A DNA stretch of 64,000 nucleotides from positions 227,683 to 291,682 of the forward strand of contig JACEEZ010001094.1 of the NCBI GenBank assembly GCA_016584305.1, in the 5' to 3' direction. Positions 32,620-45,400 of this stretch are shown here, piece by piece. The number at the start of each line of letters is the position of its first letter. Position 1 is the stretch's first letter. Under the pieces are notes generated by a model that was not told the DNA's origin, ran no database searches, and worked only from the letters and a program-made list of their open reading frames with translations. This stretch comes from Chionoecetes opilio. Lineage: Eukaryota > Arthropoda > Malacostraca > Decapoda > Majidae. The translations under genes and the position numbers were made by a program.

Positions 32620-33040
32620 GGGGGGGGCATGGCCCACCCCCCAAAATATATTTCCTTCCTTGTAAGAAATCAAAATTAACAAACAATCGGTTAAAAAAAT
32701 ATATTATACAGGCCTAGTTCCACACATACTTGACCCAAATAATAAATAATAGGCATAAAAGTCTTCTTTCCTCTCTTATTTAGCAATAATACAGATTATT
32801 TCTACCTTTTCTGACCTGTTATGAATTACTATTCTCCTTATTTACCCATCAACAGAAAACAATAAACCTCACAAATAGGTTTAATTAGAGGAGGTATGAG
32901 AGAAAATCTATTTATCAAAGAAAATATGTTACGGCAGCACCTACCTCAGGCTCAAATAGAGACTTAGTGGATTTTTTTTTCCTAGCCACAATTTTAATTT
33001 CTATGGCCCTCCCCGAAAAAAATTCCTGGGTGCGCCCCTG
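32620..33040. mobile_element. hAT-like fragment in KHK 3' flank
   Basis: The complement of 33016-33040 starts CAGGGGCGCACCCAGG, a common hAT-type terminus; the left end (poly-G then GGCCCACCCCCC) is degenerate. No coding sequence. An AATAAA at 32741-32746 inside it is a candidate KHK poly(A) signal. Confidence 0.4.
32741..32746 (+). promoter_or_regulatory. Candidate KHK poly(A) signal
   Basis: AATAAA, 372 bp after the KHK stop codon. A second AATAAA lies near 32860. Choice between them cannot be made from sequence alone. Confidence 0.3.
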
Positions 33041-33870
33041 CCTGACGGCAGAGCATCCCAGTGCATGTGACCAGTTTGTTTAATAGTCCAGTGCATGACT
33101 GTGAGCAATCTACCAGACTTCTCACGGTCCTGAGCACCAGAATATAGGGTTGACAGTCAGTGATTGTAGGCGTGAAAAAAAAAAAAATACATAATTATGT
33201 GACTTTTTTTTCAAATGACCTTTTCTGCAGTATAGCACTGCATCTCACTACCACAACTCCAGCCATCACCAAAACACAGCACCCACTCTGCACTGATAGG
33301 GCCAGGGAGAGGCAGGTGGTTGCAGGGAATGGAGTGAGTTTCTATCAAAATCTTCATAAGCTGGTATTAAAGTTATGAATAATGGATGAATGGAATTTAG
33401 TTTCACCACAGCATAATAGACAAGTTGCCTATCAAAAAGAAATTTGTGAAAGGTTGGGCAATAGATTCCTAAACTGTTGAAAATCACTCTAAACATTATC
33501 ATTTCAAGGAAAAGAGGCAAGAAATATATAAAGGTTTAAAGTTGCCCAAATGTCACGTGACTGCAAAAAGCTCCGACGTGGTCGTGCTGTCACGAGTCAT
33601 ACAGGCGCGGGAGGCTACGAAGGCTGTGTACGGTGTTTACCTATAATGACACCAGCAAAGCCATGTGTCAAGGGAAAGGGGAAATAGACATCATTGGTGC
33701 TGTGTGCCAATGTGCACTAACACCAGGGAAGATATTAATCTCAATTTCCAAAGATTATAAGATAAGGAAGCGATGGTGGCTGGCTAGGCCACTTGTGTAT
33801 GGTGGATGTACACGCATGGTGTTGTGCGAAATTTTGTTAACACGCGAAATCCTGTAGACCCCTCCATTCA
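33041..33870. other. Intergenic stretch
   Basis: No gene or repeat that I can support. Confidence 0.5.
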
Positions 33871-35470
33871 TCTCTCTTATTTCACTGGTTTTACAGCTTT
33901 ACTGCTGTTACAGTTAGCACAAGTGGGAGACGTTGCAGGACACGTGGAACGAGCATGGCCAGGTTGAGCACAAAATGGGCAGCGGGCAAGGGAACGTCAG
34001 TGCTTGGCAGGGTGGCCAAAACGCCAGCAGGACTGGCACTGGTGAGGAGTAGGGCGGTAAGGTTTAACAGAGTAGTGGACCCCGGCAACATAAATGCTAT
34101 CAGGGAGATCTTGCCTTTTGAAAGTGACTTTGGCAATGTTGGTAGGGGACTTACGGCGGCCCCGGGGTGGGATGGTGTAGCAGTAAACTGCAACGGCATC
34201 ATAATCCTCTGCCAAAAGGTCGAGGAGGACATCCGCGCACTCGGACCATTCAGCGTCATCGACTGGACAAGAACGCGGGGGGGGGGATGGTTAACTTCCA
34301 GTGCAGGTGTTAAGAGTTATGTCGGGCGTGACGCAGAAGGGGTAGCCGTCGAGGTCTGTAAGGTTGAGCAGTGCATTAGCTTGGGCCTCGGTGTCAACAG
34401 TCACCAGGCAGGAACGGTCGGGGCGGGTACGGAATGCAACCTTGCCAACTTGCCGTTGGAGGCATGCCGTGAAGCGTAGGGCGTTAGCAGAGAAAGGGGC
34501 GGTGCTAGGGACAATGAAGAAACTATCCCATTTTGCAGTACCAAAAAGAGTGTCGAAGGAGGGGTGAGGGAGAGAAGTAGATGTGTGTGGGCGTGAGGAA
34601 GAGGTGACCGTGCGAACTGTAGGTCTCCCGGAGGGAGAAGGGTTGTAGGGTGCAAGAGTAGCTACACAGGATGAGGAAGAGGGCAAAGAAGGTTGGGGAG
34701 GAGGAAGGATCTGGAGGGGATGAGCAGGGAGGCAAGGATGGAGAAGGTACGGAAGAGGTAGTGGGATTGTGGGCAGGAGTGTCGCCTGGTGCCGAGGATG
34801 GATTCTTGTTCTGGTTCGGGGGCTCAGGAGCACTAAAAATAAGTGTCTCTGAGGGTCGAGTTTGGGGAACGGGCATATCAGTATTCCGTATGACCTCTGA
34901 TGTCTGGCACATTCACCTTTTTAGGCATTAAATCAATCAGTATTCCGGGCCGGAGTGAGAAGAGGAGCAGGGGTCGGTAAACCAGGGGGATCCGGAGGGT
35001 CATTTGATGGAGGGGCTGGCCCTAAAGCCCCTGTAGAGTGAAGGTTATCATCATTGGCCATGGTGAGCCTGGGGTAAAGAGGGGGATATAAACGGTCTGC
35101 CCCTCATAACCCCCATGAGGGGTAAGGGCAGTGGCACCGAGGGTATACTGCCCGTGGCACCCGTTAAGTGGCCGTTTAGGACTGGCCCGAACCCAGCCTT
35201 ATATCCCATCAGCACGGCTCTCACACCTTAGGAGGAAAGGGGGATAGGAGGAGGTACAAGAGGAGAGATAGAGGTTAGGAGGGGAAAAAGGAGGAAGACA
35301 GGAAGGAAAGGCCAGGCAAAATTTGTCAGACCGAGGACAGAGGCCCGAAGCCAAGGGAGCAACCAGGAGGTCGGACCCCAGTTCCTGAACCCGAAGTCCC
35401 CCCACGATGACAGCGGGCCTGGTAACGGGGAGGGGGACCGAGTTCTGAAGTTTTTCCTTATCATCTGCAA
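33870..35470 (-). pseudogene. LINE 5' region and ORF1 (gag-like), broken
   Basis: Minus strand. ORF1 starts at 35060 (MANDDNLHSTGALG), continues through a Pro/Ser-rich part and a domain with FTACLQRQVGKVAFRTR, then Cys-rich knuckles CQSCWRFGHPAKH and CPFCAQPGHARSTC and CANC. Breaks: a 47-bp insertion at 34889-34935, at least two frameshifts, and a TGA stop (33997-33999) exactly where the first knuckle's last Cys should be. ORF2 is absent. 35060-35470 is probable 5' UTR. A LINE relic, not a host gene. Confidence 0.75.
34889..34935 (+). mobile_element. 47-bp retroinsertion with 12-bp flanking repeat
   Basis: TATGACCTCTGATGTCTGGC ... ATTAAATCA is flanked by direct copies of ATCAGTATTCCG (34877-34888, 34936-34947). 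The same sequence, with an (AATC)n tail, is at 36248-36300 in the opposite orientation. Reads as a very short 3'-end insertion of a LINE or SINE. Confidence 0.7.
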
Positions 35471-36660
35471 TCTAAGAACACCAGCATTTTCAGAGAATGA
35501 ACCAGTTTAATCTACTTTCGGCAGTGAGCGACAGAAAATCTTTAAGCCTCATAAGATAAGAGCAGTGAGGGAGAATTTTAAATCTGAACAATATTTTTGA
35601 TGATACAGACAATCTAAGTTCAGAAAAATTTGTGCGCACAAAAATGCTTTGCGCCATGTTGTGAGGCGAGCACCTCGGCCTCGGCCACAGACACCGCTAC
35701 GGAGCCCTGGTCAGGCTGTCACTCTTGTTAAATTTTAATTTTCTACATTTACAAATTTATCAGTTCTGAAAAGAAAATGTTATCTTACTGGATCCCCAAA
35801 TAAAATGTTTCTGCAGCTTGTTTACATCAAATAATCAAAATGAAAATAAAACACTGCAGAGCAATCTTGCGAAAATTAAATTCAGACATTGCATAACCAA
35901 GGTAGACAATTCATCAATTAATTGTTTCAGTAAATCTATATCTAAATTCAAATGTGAAAAATAATTATATTGGAATTGCTGTGAAACCCCATTCCCCCGA
36001 AAATAAATAAAAATTTGTTATCACTGCAGAAGTGGAGCAAAATTGAAATACCTAACATCCCACACTTCACTGCTAACCAAACAATACTCTGTGGTTATTT
36101 TTTCATACACTTTGCATTCCTCTGAACAAGTGGGGTGGAACACAACAAAATACATATTTATTTTTGTTTTCATGGGAAATGATCTTATCAGGGTAAGGCT
36201 CCCAACTCTCCGCCCTCATCCTTTCTGTCGCTTCCCACGACACACAGATTGATTGATTTAATGCCTAAAAAGGTGAATGTGCCAGACATCAGAGGTCATA
36301 TGGCACTATGGCAAAGCATATAAAGGGGAGGGGTTAAAGAATAATAGTGAAACGATGAGGGAAAGGGAAAGAACGGAATGTTACAGCAGGATGGTTAGAT
36401 CAGATGTAGGATGTGGATTTGTTGGAGGAAGGAGGGGGATTCCGGGAGAATACGGAGACACTCACTCTACGCCCTGCTAAAGGCTGGCTACATGGCTGAC
36501 CAGCCCGGCTAACTGCACAACACAGTAGTATTGAAAGGTGTGGTGTGTGGTGGGGTTGCCACATCCCTACGCCAATAAATACTTACTACAGTACTAATAC
36601 TATCAACAGTATATATAAATAAATAATAAATAAATAAATAATTACTGCAGTACTAATAAT
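35471..36660. other. Intergenic stretch with a short LINE/SINE end
   Basis: Apart from 36248-36300 (minus-strand retroelement 3' end with TGATTGATTGATT tail on the plus strand) and short AAAT repeats near 36600-36655, nothing recognised. Confidence 0.5.
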
Positions 36661-36731
36661 TCCATCAGCCAGGGATCGAGTCTGGGTCTCCCGCGTGACA
36701 GGCGAGAACTCTACCACTAAACCACCATTGC
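36661..36731 (-). pseudogene. tRNA-like pseudogene, Gly-type body with GTC anticodon
   Basis: Minus strand: GCAATGG start, A box TGGTTTAGTGG, anticodon arm CTCGC-CTGTCAC-GCGGG (anticodon GTC, Asp), then a T arm with one mismatch (CCAGA/CCTGG) and CTCGATC in place of TTCGAAT. The acceptor stem has two mismatches and two wobbles. The body resembles tRNA-Gly(GCC) with one anticodon-base change. Likely a decayed tRNA or a SINE head rather than an active gene. Confidence 0.6.
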
Positions 36732-39290
36732 CTGCTGATCAATACCACTAAAATGCAGAAAATACAGAGAATAAAACATATGTTTCTTCTCGGTGTACAA
36801 GGCAAAGACGACAGAGCAACAGAAAACAGAAATGGCGGGAAAAATACATTCCAAAAATATTTTCTGGTGCCAATTTTTTAAGTAGACATGGGTTGTTTTT
36901 GTAATTAGCACATTTTCACTGACTGCATCAACTAGTTTAGTTTATGTGGACACCACGTGTCATATAAGACGGCAAAAAATGTTAAACTCTAGTGACCACA
37001 CTCTTCAAAAGTGACCTTAGCAACAGGTTACTTACTTCAAACTGTTAGTCATATCAAACCTCCCACACCTTGGAGGCACACTGTATCAAAACACCAATGT
37101 CAATTTCAGCTGAGTGACAAGCTGTGAATGCTTAAATAACACAAATAAGTGTCTACACCAAGACTTTTAAGAAAAAGTTTATATTCTGCATTTAAGTATC
37201 TAGCAAAAAAACAAATATGAAGAAACAAAACAGGGGAAAAAAAACTAAAGAAACAAACAAAGAAAAAAAGAAGAGAAAAAAAATCTTTTTAAACAAAAGA
37301 AACTAAATCTGAGGACGTTTGGATGACTCCCCCTGCTGCTGCATCTACAATGCATGAAAATACTCTTACAACTACATGCGATTAATTACACATACATGTG
37401 TACATCAAGTATTACACCTACTTACATAAAATATTGAATTTCATCACAGATCAAGACAACATGTCAACTTTTATTAAAACTATTAACAGCATAAATGACT
37501 CATAATGCTATTAAGTCATAATTTGGGGTCAATGAAATCTTGTATGCATATTCATTCATCATAGTTTCCTTTCCTTTCCTGAAAGTGCAAAGAAACTGCA
37601 ATTATCACCACTGTTATTTTGTATTGTAAATGATGCTGTGTTCTTTGGTTCAAAATGTAGTAACATTACTAAGAAGGCACGATAAAGATGATCAGATTGT
37701 CTCTGTTCTACATTCCTTAATGCCTAACTGACATGAACCACATGTGCATGCATGCTTCATGGGACTGAAGGGCGAAATCCACTAGTGCATGTTAAGAATT
37801 CCCACCCCAAGTCAAATAGAAGCCCACCAGAACTGCTCAGGCCTTAGAGCCTGAGCTGCCAACACTAGTTAAGCTCTCCCTTATCACTATTTTCTTCCCC
37901 AGACAGCACACAGCCAACAACACAGACGGAGAATTTCCTATCTTGTCCCGATGCGTCAATAAATGACAGCCCATTGCGTCCATCCCACATAGATGCCCCA
38001 AACAAGGTTATTGAAGGCTGTCTGAAATCACTAAACAAAACCAGCTAGCAATGGGAGGTGATACAGAGGCGTGGGGTGGACGGGATCACACGGGGCAGCT
38101 GCAGCCACCGCCCTAGCCACTCTAACGGACATGCACACGGAAGAACAAGTGTTGATATGGTGTTAACTTTCCCATACTCAAGGCTAAACTATTACAACTA
38201 CAAATCTTGCAATAACACCATCATAAACTAGAAAAAAAATTAGTTTTTTGTGGTTTTTGTTTAAAAAACAACTAAATATACAATTTGAAGTAGCATGACA
38301 TTGGTGAGAAAAGCCAATTTTTCTCAAAAACTCCTGTGCCGATATGTATCTGCTCATCAACATGCCTGTTGGTTTAGAGGTTAAGAAGATGGAAACTATG
38401 ATTGCAAACACCCCAAATTATCGCTGATTATTCAAAATATATTTGCTGAACTATTAAATGCATTGAAATGAACATAATCAATGATCCTTAAAATATCTAT
38501 GATCTTTCATCCATAAAGGTATGAAAAGTTGTCCTTCATAGCTTTAACGAAAATGTCCTAAAGAACACAATCATAACTTTAATCTCTGAGAGTAAGACTC
38601 TATGTCAGGGGTTTATGTACACCACTGACGGGTCTTGCAGGACATGACTTTGACTCCGGCACAAACATCAAGCCTGCAACACCAAGATCATAAGTTGAGA
38701 GACTCACAAAAATGTACCTCCAGTGTTGTTGAGAGGTGATCCCACAAGAGTCGCTTGGCACTACAGAGATGAACTGACATTGTGTTGGGGTGTTGAGTGG
38801 CTGTAGTGGTTCTCCCTTGACTGTCTCATAACAGTTCAGATTGTTTTGACATCATCATGAGGCAGGCAAGAGACTGACTTGCATGATTTTTTATCTTGTG
38901 TGTATGAGTTTATACACACTCATATCTTTACCTCTGTGGCCGAGGCACACACACAGCCTCACACGTGCCACACAGCCCAGCCAACACCCACCATGCAATG
39001 CAGCTCTCCTACGGTGCAAAGAAAAGTATTACATTAATCAAATAAAACACTAAACACTTGGTATGCAGGAAAAAATAAAGTTGCTGAGACTGTAACTCAA
39101 AACAAGACTACTAAATATTTTGAAGAAGACCCATGACCTTGAAGTCTACATATTAAAAACCAGGAAAATAATAAGAAGCCTTTACTTGACTCATAGCTTC
39201 TAACTATCCGTTACTTGAGTTCTCTGATCCAGTGTGTTGGTTAGAGAGGCAGGAGTCCTTATGGTGTGAGCTGCCTAGAGTGGCTCTTGC
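36732..39290 (-). other. Probable Maelstrom 3' UTR and downstream flank
   Basis: About 2.5 kb without transposon ends or minisatellites, unusual for this window. A minus-strand AATAAA (plus TTTATT, 37470-37475) could end the Maelstrom mRNA, giving a 3' UTR of about 1.8 kb. No other exon recognised. Confidence 0.4.
37470..37475 (-). promoter_or_regulatory. Candidate Maelstrom poly(A) signal
   Basis: AATAAA on the minus strand, 1.8 kb after the stop at 39291. No nearer minus-strand AATAAA was noticed; the true site is unproven. Confidence 0.25.
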
Positions 39291-39407
39291 TTAGTATTTG
39301 TTGTTCTGGGAATGACCCTGGGATGAGAAGCTGCTCTGTGTTTGGCCCCTGCCAAGCACCGCCAGACCCCTCGGTCCTCGCGTAAACATGCGGTGACGAG
39401 GGAAGCC
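39291..39407 (-). CDS. mael: Maelstrom terminal exon 9
   Basis: Acceptor GATCATGTTTCAG. Encodes GFPRHRMFTRGPRGLAVLGR and GQTQSSFSSQGHSQNNKY, stop TAA 39291-39293. Low-complexity Gly/Arg/Gln/Ser tail. The minisatellite ends about 15 bp before the acceptor. Confidence 0.85.
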   Translation of the reverse strand, partial: GFPRHRMFTRGPRGLAVLGRGQTQSSFSSQGHSQNNKY

Positions 39408-42400
39408 CTGAAACATGATCCTCTGTCACAGTCCTTGCCTTAACCATCACCTCACCCCTGCACTCCTCACAGTCTTTGCCTTAACCATCACCTCACCCCT
39501 GCACTCCTCACAGTCTTTGCCTTAACCATCACCTCACCCCTGCACTCCTCACAGTCTTTGCCTTAACCAGCACCTCACCCCTGCACTCCTCACAGTCTTT
39601 GCCTTAACCATCACCTCACCCCTGCACTCCTCACAGTCTTTGCCTTAACCAGCACCTCACCCCTGCACTCCTCACAGTTTTGCCTTAACCATCACCTCAC
39701 CCCTGCACTCCTCACAGTCTTTGCCTTAACCAGCACCTCACCCCTGCCCTCCTCACAGTCTTTGCCTTAACCAGCACCTCACCCCCGCCCTCCTCACAGT
39801 CTTTGCCTTAACCATCACCTCACCCCTGCACTCCTCACAGTCTTTGCCTTAACCAGCACCTCACCCCTGCACTCCTCACAGTCTTTGCCTTAACCATCAC
39901 CTCACCCCTGCACTCCTCACAGTCTTTGCCTTAACCAGCACCTCACCTCTGCACTCCTCACAGTCTTTGCCTTAACCATCACCTCACCCCTGCACTCCTC
40001 ACAGTCTTTGCCTTAACCAGCACCTCACCCCTGCACTCCTCACAGTCTTTGCCTTAACCATCACCTCACCCCTGCACTCCTCACAGTCTTTGCCTTAACC
40101 ATCACCTCACCCCTGCACTCCTCACAGTCTTTGCCTTAACCAGCACCTCACCCCTGCCCTCCTCACAGTCTTTGCCTTAACCAGCACCTCACCCCTGCAC
40201 TCCTCACAGTCTTTGCCTTAACCATCACCTCACCCCTGCACTCCTCACAGTCTTTGCCTTAACCAGCACCTCACCCCTGCCCTCCTCACAGTCTTTGCCT
40301 TAACCAGCACCTCACCCCTGCCCTCCTCACAGTCTTTGCCTTAACCAGCACCTCACCCCTGCACTCCTCACAGTCTTTGCCTTAACCATCACCTCACCCC
40401 TGCACTCCTCAGTCTTTGCCTTAACCATCACCTCACCCCTGCACTCCTCACAGTCTTTGCCTTAACCATCACCTCACCCCTGCACTCCTCACAGTCTTTG
40501 CTCCTCTACCTCACCCACAGTGCAACCTCACCACCCTGCACTCCTCACAGTCTTTGCCTTAACCAGCACCTCACCCCTGCCCTCCTCACAGTCTTTGCCT
40601 TAACCACACCTCACCCCTGCACTCCTCACAGTCTTTGCCTTAACCAGCACCTCACCCCTGCACCTCTCTTCCACCAGTCCTTATTGCCTTAACCAGCACC
40701 TCACCCCTGCACTCCTCACAGTCTTTGCCTTAACCATCACCTCACCCCTGCACTCCTCAGTCTTTGCCTTAACCATCACCTCACCCCTGCACTCCTCACA
40801 GTCTTTGTCTTAACCAGCACCTCACCCCTGCACTCCTCACAGTCTTTGCCTTAACCAGCACCTCACCCCTGCCCTCCTCACAGTCTTTGCCTTAACCAGC
40901 ACCTCACCCCTGCACTCCTCACAGTCTTTGCCTTAACCATCACCTCACCCCTGCACTCCTCACAGTCTTTGCCTTAACCATCACCTCACCCCTGCACTCC
41001 TCACAGTCTTTGCCTTAACCATCACCTCACCCCTGCACTCCTCACAGTCTTTGCCTTAACCAGCACCTCACCCCTGCCTCCTCACAGTCTTTGCCTTAAC
41101 CAGCACCTCACCCCTGCACTCCTCACAGTCTTTGCCTTAACCAGCACCTCACCCCTGCACTCCTCACAGTCCTTGCCTTAACCATCACCTCACCCCTGCA
41201 CTCCTCACAGTACTTTGCCTTAACCATCACCTCACCCCTGCACTCCTCACAGTCTTTGCCTTAACCATCACCTCACCCCTGCACTCCTCACAGTCTTTGC
41301 CTTAACCAGCACCTCACCCCTGCACTCCTCACAGTCTTTGCCTTAACCAGCACCTCACCCCTGCACTCCTCACAGTCTTTGCCTTAACCATCACCTCACC
41401 CCTGCACTCCTCACAGTCTTTGCCTTAACCAGCACCTCACCCCTGCACTCCTCACAGTCTTGCCTTAACCATCACCTCACCCCTGCACTCCTCACAGTCT
41501 TTGCCTTAACCATCACCTCACCCCTGCACTCCTCACAGTCTTTGCCTTAACCATCACCTCACCCCTGCACTCCTCACAGTCCTTGCCTTAACCATCACCT
41601 CACCCCTGCACTCCTCACAGTCTTTGCCTTAACCATCACCTCACCCCTGCACTCCTCACAGTCTTTGCCTTAACCAGCACCTCACCCCTGCACTCCTCAC
41701 AGTCTTTGCCTTAACCAGCACCTCACCCCTGCACTCCAAAAACACAGCCTTGTCTTACCTGGATGGCGTCATGACTGACGGGTGGTGTGAGGCCAGTGGC
41801 ACCAGTGTACTCACTCACAGACACATCCTTCGACACACTCAGCTTTTCCTGTAAGAGCAGATTACAAATGTGACTGAATACTATTGATTAATTTCATATG
41901 AAGTTTTACCTTAGTGTTTTCTTAAGAGCCAGTTACCACCCTCTCTACTTCTCCAAAACAAGATTTCATTAACCCACTGAGTGTCGTCAACCAGACAACT
42001 GGTCATGGGGCCAGCCATGCCACTGCGCCATCAATGCTCATAGTCGTCAATGTGAAAAAAAATCATTCCCGCGGCATTATAGACTGTCCAATCTGAATTA
42101 TTTTTATGCTGTTTCACTGAATCAAACATTATCTAATCTATTTTTGGGGCTGATCTTTAGCCAAGCCACACCCAATACTTCCCCTGACTGATGTGTTTGC
42201 TAGTCCTTTAATGTTTCAGATATGTGAAATAAAAAAGATTCCATGGTCTTACAATTATTTCACATGGCTTCAAAGTCATTCAATGCTCTAAAAACTTGTC
42301 CATGTATTCTACGACAAGAGTCAGAGCCTTGGATGACTGATATATCTTGCATATTATTACTGTTATTATGACTAAGATTACACTTGGCTACACCACTATA

Positions 42401-45400
42401 GTCAAGCTGATTCCTCACCCTTCTACACCAGAGACATCTCTATGGTAGATGCTATGCCAAGAAATATATAATGCAATTAAATATCTCATCTACGAAATGA
42501 AGTACATAGGAATCACAGGTTGTAAACACACGAGAGATTGATGTGTCAACAAGGCCCACGGTGCAAAGGCCACGTGACTTGCTGAGTGACAGAATACCAT
42601 GCATGCAAATATGAAGAAAAAAAGCATTCAGAGGACAAAAAAAAAAAAAAATTTAGGTTTTGGAATAGACTGGAATCATTAAAGAATAAAAATAAAAACA
42701 ATAATTGTTTTGGCCAGCACTGGTGTTTACTGAGTCTCCAGGCACTCGGCGGGTTATCACACATCACTACAGGGGACAGATTTTTTTAGAATTATTCAAA
42801 GCAAAAGGCAAATGATGCAAAAGGCAAATGCAATGAAGGCAAATGAATGGCCTTATTACATATAAAAAACCTCTTCATAAGGAAGCTACACAGCCAAGGA
42901 CAAGTAGAGTGGCAGCCAGACTGAACACTCACCTGCATCAACCAGGCCAGGTTCACTACAGCTCCAGCAACAGGCTCCTCCGCAGGGTAGTGTTTGCCCT
43001 CCTCTGGCGCCACGCCAAAGGCATCCGTCATCCCAATGTGACGGCACATCAGGTACAGCCAACGCTTGACACAGGACATGGTGCAGTACCTCACAGAGTC
43101 CCGTTCCTTCTCTACATGCCACTGTTGGCAAGATGGAGGCTTTAGCTACATCGTGTGAGACATTCCACCAGTAAAGCATGGCTCTGTACTACATACAGCA
43201 GAACCCTCTAACTCAAGACTAAATGGCTCTAGCTCTGTTTCTGTAAAGCATCTTGCGTGGTCTACACATCTCTCAGAACAATATGATACTACTTTTAGAT
43301 AAAAAAAGTAGTGGTTATCAGAAACCTAAACGATGGGGACTTGGGCTTTAACAAGTGAATCATGGAGCACTGGGAGAGCAGGTAGCTACCATGTTTTCGG
43401 GTATCACAGACACTATAAATTTCCTTAAATTAAACTTTTGAAACTTGCCATGCATCCACGATGCTATAGGTTGCCTTTTTTGGAGGCCTTCCTAACCCCA
43501 GAGGAAGGTAATCTATGCTAGACAGTATTCTGAACTCATATACCGTAATTTTTGGTGTGTGACGCACTTTTTCCCAGAATAACATGTGTCAGAACCACCC
43601 TGCATCCCATACACCGAGGGTAGAAATGCTGTGCCTCCCTGGGCATAATGTACTTTGTACAGCAAGTAATGGAAACTGTGATCAAGATATTCTTAAAATG
43701 TGATGTGAGCAATTGCCTGTATGGCACCAAAGTAGAAGAGTGAGTGTGAACCTTCAGAGTGTTTACAGTGAATTCGGTGATGCTAAAGGAGATTTTGAAA
43801 GTTTTAATCATGAATGAACGGTGTTTTGATAAAATATCAAACAAATATGTATTGTATTATGGACTTTGAGAGTTTTAATATGGGTTATTACATTAATTAT
43901 AAAGTATGGTAAAGAATAATAAAAGATTAAGGTGATACAAATAAAAAAGGAAAACATTTTCCTCTGAAGTCTTCAAAATCAACGTGCATCTTATACACTT
44001 AAAAAAAAAATATATGAGATAGAATCATCTACCAAACGTCAAAATGTAGATGTTACTGTTAGGCAGAGACCGGTGTTAGGTAGACATCTCTAAGTGAAAT
44101 GGTTGAGGTTTGGACCTAAAGTTAAAATCTAAGGTTCTATCAGTAGTAGGAATAGAGGCTATGATGAGAAACAAACTGCATGAGAAGAATCACAGTACAG
44201 AACACAACTGCCTCACCTCACATGCAATGCCGGCGTGGTAATCCCAAAGGCACTCGGTGATGTAGCCAGTGGCAATACTAAGTGGAATTCTGTTGATCAA
44301 CCTTGAATATATCTTCTGGAACAGCATCTCCAGGGAGTAAACCTTCAGTCTCTCCTCATCTGTACATGAAAACGGCTTCATTATTCACCTTGTCACGGCA
44401 CTACACTACACTCTCACAAAAATCTATATCATATCTGACAAAGAGGAGACATGAAGATGACCTAAATGTCCAAACGGAAGAGATGTAAAGTATTCCTGCT
44501 TTAACCTGGCCCCCTACCACCTTTCCACCCTGTATCTTATCATTACTAATAAAGAATCTTTTCACTCAGCCAGCATGGGAGATAAGGAAACAATTCAAAA
44601 CACATACAGTTAGAGAGAGGCCATCCACAAGGACAACAATTTAGAGAGTAGGACATTGGGAGACAACAATCTTAGGAGCATCACAATACCTTAGCCCCAG
44701 AAAGCCTTCAATAGTTTCCTGCCAAGATTCGTACCTACTATCAAGTGGAGTATTTGCCGCGTCTGTTCCAGTTCGCTCTGAAGTGTATACAGGGTCCACT
44801 GATGCTCCTCTAAATCCTGAAAATCATCACCCTTCATCATCATCATCATCACTATTATTCAGAGCCGCCCTAAGCCAGTACGGGGCCTTTGGCAGTATTT
44901 GATTTTGGGGTCCTAAGACAAGTTTGATTTTGGGCCCCTATCCCCCAATATTATCGACTATGATAAATGCTTGATCATTCACATACTGCAAATCAACCAC
45001 CTTTTATCAATCTTATTATTTGTATCTGTGATGGGTAGTTCACATGTACTAAATCAAGTTCTCATGTAGTGGGCTGTCATGAGTGGAGTTGGCAAGGAAA
45101 GAAAGGGCTACAGAGTGGCAAAGAAGGAAGATATGTGTCAAGTTCGACCCCGAGCTTGACAGACGACCTACAAAGCGATAATAAGCAGAAAAGGTCACAA
45201 GAAGATGTCCTGTGGAGCCCCTGATGGGTGTGGGGGTCCTGAGCAGGCACTATGTTGCTTATGCCTTGGGCCGGCTCTGCAATCATAACCTATATGTGAT
45301 GTATTTAGCAATAATATGAATCGTAACAGTGGATACAAAACATCTGATAATAGATTACAAAAAAACAAATGGACTATTGTAAAACCAATCATGAGAAATG

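Noticed and set aside
34291..34833. 180-residue Pro/Ser-rich protein as a host gene
   Set aside because: It continues, after frameshifts, into retroviral-type zinc knuckles and is preceded by LINE-like 5' sequence; it is LINE ORF1.
39420..41738. CRISPR-like array
   Set aside because: Units are directly contiguous with no unique spacers, in an intron of an animal gene; it is a minisatellite.
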